Below, piece after piece: positions 1 to 6,226 of a stretch of DNA of 6,345 nucleotides (positions are counted from its first letter, which is position 1; each line of letters opens with the position of its first letter). Origin of the DNA: JAIOYV01 sp964388245 (GTDB lineage Bacteria > Bacteroidota > Bacteroidia > Bacteroidales > M50B96); the NCBI GenBank assembly GCA_964388245.1, contig CAYLZH010000272.1, forward strand, positions 1-6,345, read 5' to 3'. Position numbers and translations under genes: made by a program. The notes under the pieces were generated by a model. It was not told the origin of the DNA. It did no database searches and saw nothing but the letters and a program-made list of their open reading frames with translations.

Positions 1-221
1 AAGGCCTTTATGATTATTTGCGGACAAAGAATATATTTCCTCAGGTTCATTATATACCTGTGCATTTAATGCCTTACTACAAGCAGTTTGGTTGGTCTAA
101 AGGAGATCTTCCAAATGCCGAAAAGTATTATGAGCACTGCCTGAGCTTGCCAATGTATCCAACTCTGACAGATAACGAACTCGAATTTGTAATTGATACA
201 GTGAATGAATTTTACGCTTAA
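1..221 (+). CDS. pseC: PseC-type UDP-4-amino-sugar transaminase, C-terminal fragment (5' end outside window)
   Basis: The frame is open from base 3 and ends at TAA 219-221, giving the last 72 residues of a protein that would normally be about 380-390 residues long. The first visible ATG or TTG in this frame is not the true start, because the reading frame runs off the left edge. The tail carries the signature of the C-terminus of DegT/DnrJ/EryC1/StrS aminotransferases, and specifically of PseC: QVHYIPVHLMPYY, then a Gly-Trp and Lys-Gly-Asp segment, then AEKYYEHCLSLPMYPTLTD. PseC is a PLP enzyme that uses glutamate to aminate C4 of the UDP-4-keto-6-deoxy-L-AltNAc intermediate made by PseB. The PLP lysine and substrate pocket lie outside the window, so their integrity cannot be judged. 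The next gene starts inside this one with a 17-bp overlap. The family call is strong. The pseudaminic rather than related-sugar role rests on the match to PseC and on the PseG-type gene further down. Confidence 0.88.
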   Translation, partial: GLYDYLRTKNIFPQVHYIPVHLMPYYKQFGWSKGDLPNAEKYYEHCLSLPMYPTLTDNELEFVIDTVNEFYA

Positions 222-1164
222 AAAGCTATCGGAATTAACAAACATTGAAAAAGAGGAGCTGTTTAATTCTGATTTTTGGAAGAAGAACAATTTATCATGG
301 AAATATTCTCCAGGTAGTATCTCCTATTACCGCGAATACTTCGGGCAGGAATATACTGATAACTCATTTGTAGTAAAAACAAAGCACGATATATTAGCAG
401 CTGCATTAATTTTTATGAAGGATGATGTAAGTTTCTTTAATCTGCCAATCGATATTTATACCAATACAGAAATATTAATTAAAAAAGTTGGTACAAAAAT
501 CATAGAATACCTTTTATCCCTTATAAAGGAAAATGGTACAATTCTAATGTATCATAATTCGAACATTTTTTACGAAACTTACCAGAATCAATCATTTATC
601 ACAACACTTACCAGAGAGTTTAATTATTCCATTGATTTATCAAGAGGCATCCAAACCATCAAATCAAATATCAGAAAAAGTTATAAATCACTGGTTAATT
701 GGTCGGTTCGGGAAATTGATTATAAAGTTATTAATCAGTCAAATTTTGTTCATACTGAATTTAATGCATTTAAAAATTTCCATTTATATATTTCCGGACG
801 GTCAACACGTTCAGATCAATCATGGGAAATTCAATCTGAAATGATTAAAAACGATGAGGCTATTCTGATTAATGGATATCTAAAGGATAAATTGGTTTCA
901 TCTTCCTTTTTTATGTTAAACCATGATGTGTATTACGGTGTTGGAGTGTATGACCGAAAATTAATGGATGATGGCCTGGGAATAGCTCATGGGTCAATGT
1001 TTAAGGCCATCAGTCATTTTAAAGAGTTAGGTTATAATTCACTTCAAATTGGTTTCTGGACAGAAGGCCAGCAAATTGACGAGAAGGTTGACAACATATT
1101 TAAATTTAAAAGGGGTTTTGCAAACGAGTTATTTATCAGGGAAGTAGTCAAAATTCAGAAATGA
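205..1164 (+). CDS. FemAB/FemX-like GNAT-fold acyltransferase of a sugar cluster
   Basis: This 319-residue protein resembles the FemAB/FemX and related GNAT-fold (acyl-CoA or aminoacyl-tRNA) transferases. Supporting features are a basic stretch typical of the family, IKSNIRKSYKSLVN at residues 152-165; a GRS-containing helix region from residue 198; the beta-strand segment AILINGYLKDKLVSSSFFM; a GIAHGSMFKAISHFKELG helix like the ligand-binding part of the second GNAT domain; and a terminal FKRGF motif at 301-305, matching the conserved FKxGF of FemAB proteins. I see no signal peptide or transmembrane helix, so it is probably cytoplasmic. ATG 205 overlaps the end of pseC by 17 bp with no clear Shine-Dalgarno. 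The start is plausible, because the frame gives a full-length family member. The stop overlaps the next start as ATGA. Known FemX proteins add amino acids to peptidoglycan from aminoacyl-tRNA. In this context I infer N-acylation or aminoacylation of an amino sugar. The DNA is the most A+T-rich in the window, about 31% G+C by hand count. Confidence 0.7.
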   Translation: MNFTLKKLSELTNIEKEELFNSDFWKKNNLSWKYSPGSISYYREYFGQEYTDNSFVVKTKHDILAAALIFMKDDVSFFNLPIDIYTNTEILIKKVGTKIIEYLLSLIKENGTILMYHNSNIFYETYQNQSFITTLTREFNYSIDLSRGIQTIKSNIRKSYKSLVNWSVREIDYKVINQSNFVHTEFNAFKNFHLYISGRSTRSDQSWEIQSEMIKNDEAILINGYLKDKLVSSSFFMLNHDVYYGVGVYDRKLMDDGLGIAHGSMFKAISHFKELGYNSLQIGFWTEGQQIDEKVDNIFKFKRGFANELFIREVVKIQK

Positions 1165-2300
1165 AGATAAAAGGCAAAGATTTTTTTATAATAACGGGGC
1201 TGGCACGAAGCGGGACAACATATCTGTCTAACCTGCTAAATTCCCATCCTTCATGTAATTCATTTGCCGATCCAATAAATGTTTTCTTTAAGGCATTTTT
1301 ATTTGAAGTAAGCGTTTCCATATTTAAAAATTCTGATTCAAGTATGCATAATCCAGTTCCCAACTGGTTTTTAGAAAGCGCAATAAAAGATTACATACAT
1401 GGCTCCAGATTAGAAATCTCACTAAATCAGGATCGTTTAGATGGCTTTCTTAAGGCGATTATAAATAATTGTGAAAGCTTTGTTCCCGGAGCAGCCAAAA
1501 GAATGAGAAGAATTAAAAATGCCGGAAACTTTATGGAACTTTTTTTACAACTTGCTGAAAGTGTGTATAACTCAGATTCGGATAATATAACTCATTTCGG
1601 AATAAAAACAGCCTGGTCCGAGGGCATTATGCCCACCATGATCAATACTTTTCCCGATTTAAAAGTTATTCATATTATCCGCGATCCAAGGGCTGTTATT
1701 GCATCGAACTATAAAACGATGAACAAACGCTATCCTGTTTTATATAATGTCAGAGATTGGCGAAAATCAGTTTATTATTATCAATATCTGAAAAAGAAAT
1801 ATCCCGGGAACTATCTTATGGTGAAATACGAAGACTTGCTATCGGATTATGATCAAGTTTTAGCCGAAGTGTTAGGATTTATCGGGCTGGAAACAAGTGT
1901 TGAGTTTTCCGATGTATTAAATACAAATAGTTCGTATCAACAATCTGTTAAGGATACGAAGGAATATATCGAAAGATGGCGAAGTAACATGCCTGTTGAG
2001 TTGGCAACATATGTAGAAAAAACCTGCTCTCCCGAAATGAAAAAACTTGGATACCATGATCATGTTGGTGATTATCATTTTAATCCGAAAGATGGGTTGA
2101 TTGATTTTAATTCACTTTCGGGTTGGTGTCGTGATAACTTTCAGCATACGGAAAAAGATTATTTGAACTGGATTAATGATCAGAATGCGCTGGAGGAACT
2201 CAGGTTATCGATTTACAAACGGCGTAGTGCAATTAGCAACGATATTGCTGATGCATTCTACTTTGATCAGGATTATTTTAAATGGTTAACAGAAAATTAA
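1161..2300 (+). CDS. PAPS-dependent sulfotransferase family protein
   Basis: This 379-residue protein is predicted to transfer sulfate from 3'-phosphoadenylyl sulfate to a hydroxyl or amine, probably on a carbohydrate. The 5'-phosphosulfate-binding loop is clear at the N-terminus (GLARSGTTYLSNLL, residues 13-26, with R16, S17, G18, T19 and T20). The 3'-phosphate-binding motif is RDPRAVIAS at 174-182, and a KYEDLL segment typical of the family follows at 222-227. Residues from about 310 to the end are a less conserved tail. No signal peptide or membrane helix is visible, so it should act in the cytosol on a soluble or lipid-linked precursor. ATG 1161 overlaps the previous stop by 4 bp (ATGA), suggesting translational coupling. 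TAA abuts the next gene directly. No PAPS-producing genes (cysD, cysN or cysC type) are in the window. The fold assignment is firm. The acceptor is unknown, and the link to nonulosonic acid or to the glycan carrying it is inferred from position. Confidence 0.85.
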   Translation: MKIKGKDFFIITGLARSGTTYLSNLLNSHPSCNSFADPINVFFKAFLFEVSVSIFKNSDSSMHNPVPNWFLESAIKDYIHGSRLEISLNQDRLDGFLKAIINNCESFVPGAAKRMRRIKNAGNFMELFLQLAESVYNSDSDNITHFGIKTAWSEGIMPTMINTFPDLKVIHIIRDPRAVIASNYKTMNKRYPVLYNVRDWRKSVYYYQYLKKKYPGNYLMVKYEDLLSDYDQVLAEVLGFIGLETSVEFSDVLNTNSSYQQSVKDTKEYIERWRSNMPVELATYVEKTCSPEMKKLGYHDHVGDYHFNPKDGLIDFNSLSGWCRDNFQHTEKDYLNWINDQNALEELRLSIYKRRSAISNDIADAFYFDQDYFKWLTEN

Positions 2301-3179
2301 GTGGAGTCGTTCGAAAAAAAAATATCAATTGGAACAGCACAGTTCGGATTAGATTATGGTATTGCCAATAAGTCGGGACAGGTATCGCAACAAGAGGTCG
2401 CTAATATTCTGCATTATGCTGCAAAAAAGGGAGTAGTGAAAATCGACACAGCCCAGGCTTATGGCAATAGCGAAAATGTTGTGGGAAAAGCTTTAGGTCA
2501 ATTCGAAAATCATTATTTCGAAGTAACAACCAAACTTCTACCTGAAAATCTTGGCAGGATCCAGGCATCAATCCAGGATAGCCTGTCAAAATTAGGTATT
2601 CATAAGCTCGACACGGTCTTATACCATGACTACCAGTCGTGGAAGGAAAATATGAACTCAATTCACGAACTTGAGGAATTAAAACAATTAGGTCGTATAT
2701 CGAATCTTGGTTTCTCGCTTTATTTTCCTGATGATTTACAGTATTTATTGGATAAGAAAATACCATTTGATGCAATACAGATTCCTTACAATGTATTTGA
2801 TCGACGGTTTGAATGTTTTTTCCCAATCCTTAAAGAGAAGAACATAAAGATCCAAATTAGAAGTGTTTTTCTGCAAGGATTGTTTTTTATGAATCCCAAT
2901 AAACTATCGGCACATTTTAATCCTGTAAAAGAGAAGTTGTTGCTGCTTCACAAGATTGCTAATGAGCAAAACACACCGTTAAAAGATATCCCCCTGGCAT
3001 TTGTAAACAATAATCCACATATTGATACGATAATTCTTGGCGTTGACTCACTCAATAATTTAAAAGATAATCTCTCAACCAATTTTTCGGTTTTAGAACA
3101 GTTATTTGATAAAAATCAACTGAATGATTTACGAGAAGATAAAGAAAACATTATAATCCCTTCGAAATGGAAAATATAA
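2301..3179 (+). CDS. Aldo/keto reductase of the nonulosonic acid cluster
   Basis: This 292-residue NAD(P)-dependent oxidoreductase belongs to the aldo/keto reductase superfamily. The catalytic tetrad is complete: D49 in KIDTAQAYG, Y54 in the same motif, K78 in VTTKL, and H109 in LYHDY. The N-terminal GTAQFGLDYGI segment and the late strand IDTIILGVDSLNNLKDNL are the usual first strand and cofactor-end region of the barrel, so the domain is full length. The start is GTG at 2301, immediately after the TAA of the sulfotransferase. No ATG lies nearby that would keep the GTAQFG motif, and no Shine-Dalgarno is seen. The 3' end overlaps the cytidylyltransferase gene by 13 bp. Standard pseudaminic acid synthesis has no such step. 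Together with the aminotransferase two genes on, it may interconvert an alcohol and a carbonyl on the sugar or on a side unit. That role is inference; the family call is secure. Confidence 0.87.
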   Translation: MESFEKKISIGTAQFGLDYGIANKSGQVSQQEVANILHYAAKKGVVKIDTAQAYGNSENVVGKALGQFENHYFEVTTKLLPENLGRIQASIQDSLSKLGIHKLDTVLYHDYQSWKENMNSIHELEELKQLGRISNLGFSLYFPDDLQYLLDKKIPFDAIQIPYNVFDRRFECFFPILKEKNIKIQIRSVFLQGLFFMNPNKLSAHFNPVKEKLLLLHKIANEQNTPLKDIPLAFVNNNPHIDTIILGVDSLNNLKDNLSTNFSVLEQLFDKNQLNDLREDKENIIIPSKWKI

Positions 3180-3919
3180 ATGTGCTGGCAGTTATCCAGG
3201 CCCGTGTTGGCTCAACCCGCCTACCAAATAAAGTTTTGTTACCCCTTGGTGATAAAACAGTATTGGAACAGGTTGTCGATAAAGTAACCCTGGTTGGTAG
3301 CATCGACGAAGTTGTTGTAGCTACTTCGATTGAAAAGAACAACTTACCATTAATTAATCTTTGTGCTGAAAAAGGCATCAGGATATTTGCCGGAAGCGAA
3401 AATGACGTCCTTGATCGGTTCTATCAGCTTGCAAAACTACTTCAGCCCATGCAAATAGTCAGGATCACAGCAGACTGCCCCTTGCACGATCCCGAAATAA
3501 TCGAGGAGGTTATCCAGGCTCATCTTAAAATAGATGCAGATTATACCAGTAATGCCGATCCTCCAACTTATCCTGATGGTCTGGATGTGGAGGTGTTTAC
3601 ATTTAATGCATTAAAAGAAGCATGGGAAAAGGCAGCGTTAAATTCAGAGCGTGAACATGTAACTCCTTTTATCCGAAATAATCCTAAGTTTAAGAAACAC
3701 AATGTTGAATATCAATCCGATTTGTCGACCCTCAGATTAACCATTGATGAAGAAAAGGATTATGAATTACTTTCTCTGATATTCAATAATTTTTATGACA
3801 GGGAGGTTATTCATCTGCACGAAGTGTTGGAATTTTTACAGGCCAATCCTGAAGCTGGAAAAATCAATAAGGAAATTATTCGTAATGAGGGATATCTGAA
3901 ATCACTAAAGAACGACTGA
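3167..3919 (+). CDS. spsF: SpsF-type cytidylyltransferase (candidate CMP-nonulosonate synthetase)
   Basis: This 250-residue nucleotidyltransferase is related to SpsF of spore coat polysaccharide synthesis and, more distantly, to CMP-Kdo and CMP-sialate synthetases. The nucleotide-binding N-terminus is AVIQARVGSTRLPNKVLLPL (residues 8-27), with the R13, G15, S16, R18, P20 and K22 pattern of SpsF proteins. A second conserved site is RITADCPLHDP starting at R99, with D103 the likely metal ligand. A YPDGLDVEVF motif and an EREHVTPFI motif follow, and LRLTIDEEKDYEL near residue 190 is also characteristic. ATG 3167 lies 13 bp inside the end of the reductase gene; only 1 bp separates its TGA from the next ATG. 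It probably activates an acidic sugar or another unit with CTP. The classical PseF has a different N-terminal signature, so this is either a replacement for PseF or an enzyme for a second substrate. The family is well supported; the substrate is uncertain. Confidence 0.83.
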   Translation: MENINVLAVIQARVGSTRLPNKVLLPLGDKTVLEQVVDKVTLVGSIDEVVVATSIEKNNLPLINLCAEKGIRIFAGSENDVLDRFYQLAKLLQPMQIVRITADCPLHDPEIIEEVIQAHLKIDADYTSNADPPTYPDGLDVEVFTFNALKEAWEKAALNSEREHVTPFIRNNPKFKKHNVEYQSDLSTLRLTIDEEKDYELLSLIFNNFYDREVIHLHEVLEFLQANPEAGKINKEIIRNEGYLKSLKND

Positions 3920-3920
3920 T

Positions 3921-5225
3921 ATGGGGAAAGGACAAGACTTATATAAAAAAGCAAAAACCATTATTCCCGGAGGAACAATGCTGTTATCGAAACGGCCCGA
4001 AATGTTTTTACCGGAACAGTGGCCTGCTTATTTTTCAAAAGCCAAAGGATGCAAAGTTTGGGATTTGGATGGAAAAGAGTACATCGATGTTTCCATAATG
4101 GGAATCGGCACAAATATTCTTGGATATGGAAACGATGAGGTGGATGCTGCTGTAATGAAAAACGTTAAGGCTGGCAATATGTCAACATTTAGTTGCCCTG
4201 AAGAGGTGGCATTGGCCGAACGATTGATTGAGTTGCACCCCTGGGCCGACATGGTGCGCTTTGCCCGTACCGGTGGAGAGGCAAATGCAGTAGCTATTCG
4301 TATTGCAAGAGCAGCATCAGGGAAAGATAATGTAGCAATCTGCGGCTATCATGGCTGGCACGACTGGTATCTGTCGGCAAACCTGGGACACGATAAAAAC
4401 CTCGATGGGCACTTACTCCCGGGTCTCGATCCGGCCGGTGTACCTCGAAATCTAAAAGAAAGTGTCTTCCCGTTTAATTATAATAATTATGTTGAATTGG
4501 AAGAGTTGGTAAACACCAGGAACATTGGAGTTATTAAGATGGAGGTATCCCGAAACATGGGGCCTGAAGATAACTTTCTCCATAAGGTGAGAAAACTGGC
4601 TACCGACAAAGGTATCGTCCTAATTTTCGATGAGTGTACATCAGGATTCAGGCAAACATTTGGTGGTCTTCACAAGATGTACGGTGTAGAGCCCGACATG
4701 GCATTGTTCGGGAAAGCACTTGGAAACGGATATGCCATTACTGCCTCAATTGGTAGGAGGGAGGTGATGGAAGCCGCGCAAAGAACATTTATCAGCAGTA
4801 CTTTCTGGACCGAACGAATTGGACCAACAGCCGGGATTGCTACACTTCAGGTAATGGAACAAGAGCAATCGTGGGATAAGATTACCAACACCGGAAAACA
4901 AATTAAACAAGAATGGCAGCAAATGGCCAATAAGCATAACCTGGCCATAAGCCAATGGGGAATACCTGCACTATCTGGTTTTAGTTTTAATTACAAAAAT
5001 AATCTGGCGTATAAAACATATATTACCCAGGAAATGTTGAAAAAGGGATATCTGGCCGGAAACAGTATTTATGTCTGTACTGCTCATACACCTGAAATCC
5101 TTAGTGGCTATTTTAAAAATCTTAATGCTATTTTTGCTGAAATACGAGCATTTGAAGATGGAAAGGATGTGTATTCTTATCTTGACGGTCCTGTGTGTCA
5201 TGGTGGTTTTAAACGCTTAAATTAA
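3921..5225 (+). CDS. Class III PLP aminotransferase, glutamate-1-semialdehyde aminomutase-like
   Basis: This 434-residue PLP enzyme of the class III (fold type I) aminotransferases most resembles glutamate-1-semialdehyde 2,1-aminomutase. An N-terminal IIPGGTMLLSKRPE segment matches the IPGG start of that family. The phosphate-binding loop reads TGGEAN (117-122), the PLP-stacking region is YHGWHDW (143-149), the cofactor aspartate is D237 in FDECTSGFR, and the Schiff-base lysine is K265 in LFGKALGNGY. Strict HemL proteins usually read SGTEA and DEVMTGFR at the loop and aspartate sites, so this is a divergent subgroup. No haem genes are nearby. Its place between the SpsF-type gene and PseG points to installing or moving an amino group in sugar biosynthesis, possibly after the reductase/oxidase step encoded two genes upstream. 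ATG 3921 follows the previous stop by 1 bp; 5 bp separate its TAA from the next start. At about 43% G+C it is richer than the FemAB-like gene. The class is certain, the substrate unknown. Confidence 0.85.
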   Translation: MGKGQDLYKKAKTIIPGGTMLLSKRPEMFLPEQWPAYFSKAKGCKVWDLDGKEYIDVSIMGIGTNILGYGNDEVDAAVMKNVKAGNMSTFSCPEEVALAERLIELHPWADMVRFARTGGEANAVAIRIARAASGKDNVAICGYHGWHDWYLSANLGHDKNLDGHLLPGLDPAGVPRNLKESVFPFNYNNYVELEELVNTRNIGVIKMEVSRNMGPEDNFLHKVRKLATDKGIVLIFDECTSGFRQTFGGLHKMYGVEPDMALFGKALGNGYAITASIGRREVMEAAQRTFISSTFWTERIGPTAGIATLQVMEQEQSWDKITNTGKQIKQEWQQMANKHNLAISQWGIPALSGFSFNYKNNLAYKTYITQEMLKKGYLAGNSIYVCTAHTPEILSGYFKNLNAIFAEIRAFEDGKDVYSYLDGPVCHGGFKRLN

Positions 5226-5230
5226 CAATT

Positions 5231-6223
5231 TTGAAAAGGAAAGTAATTCTTCGTGCCGATGGCGGACCTTCAATAGGCATGGGTCATTTTATACGTACCC
5301 TTGCCTTAGCTGAAATGCTAAGGGATGACTTTCATTTAATTTTTGCAACGCGAGAGCCCAACCAATATCAGAAGGATGAAATCAATCGGGTATGTCACGG
5401 TTCATTAATTTTACCCCGTGATGAGACTCATTTCGATGTATTCTTAAATTTGCTGAAAGGCAATGAGATCGTTGTTTTGGATAATTACTTTTTCGATACC
5501 AATTATCAGATTAAAATAAAAGAAAAGGGTTGCAGGCTGGTTTGTATCGATGATTTGCACGATAAGCACTATGTGGCCGATGTGGTTATTAATCATGCCG
5601 AAGGATTGTCTGACCATGATTTCTCGGTTGTAAATGAAACAATGCTGTTAACCGGATTTAAATACGCATTGCTACGTAAGCCTTTCTATACAGAAAGGAG
5701 CGATGAAACCAAAGATTTTGATTTGATAATCGGAATAGGAGGAGCAGATCCATTGGATATTTCATATAGATTAACTGATCGGTTAACACAAAAATTTACC
5801 GATTTGAAAATTGCTATTATTATCGGTAACGCTTACAAGGGTAAGCTTAATAGTATATGCTCTGATAAAATAAAAGTATACCGGGAGCTTTCAGCTACTG
5901 AAATTTCAGATTTGATGACACATGCTAAAATTGGCATTTTCCCATCAAGTACAATGGCTGTTGAAGCAATTGCATCACGTTTACCAATAATTACAGGATA
6001 TTTTGTCGATAATCAGATCTATTTATATAAAGGATTAGTTACTAAAGGACTGAGTTTAGGTATTGAACAGTTTGACAACCAAATGGAAAAGCGAATTGAA
6101 GAAAAGCTTTCAAAATTGATTCATGACAGTCAGTTATGTCAGGCAATGAAGAATAAGCAGGCTGATATTATGGACAAGAAATCGCCCCGGCGATTAAGAG
6201 ATGTCTTTTTAAACCTGAAATAA
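5231..6223 (+). CDS. pseG: PseG/SpsG-type UDP-sugar hydrolase of pseudaminic acid synthesis
   Basis: This 330-residue protein belongs to the PseG/SpsG family, which has a GT-B-like fold related to MurG. PseG hydrolyses UDP-2,4-diacetamido-2,4,6-trideoxy-beta-L-altropyranose to the free sugar and UDP by attack at C1. The N-terminus reads LRADGGPSIGMGHFIR (7-22), containing D10 and the catalytic-type histidine H19 of the family's RxD...IGxGHxxR motif. The UDP-binding parts are IGIGGADP (167-174) and SSTMAVEAIA (239-248, with E245), then DNQ at 260-262. The start is TTG 5231: an in-frame stop at 5210-5212 leaves no upstream ATG or GTG, and the next ATG (5279) would remove D10 and part of the glycine motif. 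It is longer than the Campylobacter enzyme of about 274 residues but within the range of other homologues. It sits 5 bp after the aminotransferase gene and 3 bp before the GNAT gene, the usual partner for this step. No transmembrane segment is seen. Confidence 0.87.
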   Translation: MKRKVILRADGGPSIGMGHFIRTLALAEMLRDDFHLIFATREPNQYQKDEINRVCHGSLILPRDETHFDVFLNLLKGNEIVVLDNYFFDTNYQIKIKEKGCRLVCIDDLHDKHYVADVVINHAEGLSDHDFSVVNETMLLTGFKYALLRKPFYTERSDETKDFDLIIGIGGADPLDISYRLTDRLTQKFTDLKIAIIIGNAYKGKLNSICSDKIKVYRELSATEISDLMTHAKIGIFPSSTMAVEAIASRLPIITGYFVDNQIYLYKGLVTKGLSLGIEQFDNQMEKRIEEKLSKLIHDSQLCQAMKNKQADIMDKKSPRRLRDVFLNLK

Positions 6224-6226
6224 GAA

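Noticed and set aside
18..221. A separate small gene of 67 codons starting at TTG 18
   Set aside because: The same frame is open upstream to the window edge, and the residues match the C-terminus of PseC, so it is the tail of a larger gene.
2401..2826. A 141-codon open frame on the minus strand
   Set aside because: It lies wholly inside the aldo/keto reductase gene, whose catalytic residues are all present. The antisense product shows no recognisable domain, so it is a shadow frame.
4752..4769. Strong Shine-Dalgarno-like purine run (AGGAGGGAGGTGATG) within the aminotransferase gene
   Set aside because: It touches the following ATG with no spacing, that ATG is in the same frame in mid-domain (the EVMEAA region), and the product would lack the PLP lysine. 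It is explained by Arg-Arg-Glu-Val codons.
5304..5323. Perfect 7-bp inverted repeat with a 6-base loop (CCTTAGC / GCTAAGG) early in the PseG-type gene
   Set aside because: By my rough estimate, a couple of such hairpins are expected by chance in 6.3 kb. It is inside conserved coding sequence and has no following T-run, so there is no case for a terminator or regulatory hairpin.
5831..5846. 6-bp inverted repeat GCTTAC / GTAAGC with a 4-base loop in the PseG-type gene
   Set aside because: It is short, internal to coding sequence and within chance expectation.
5279..6223. ATG 5279 as the start of the PseG-type protein
   Set aside because: It would delete the conserved RxD segment (D10) and part of the glycine motif before H19. 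TTG 5231 keeps the whole motif.
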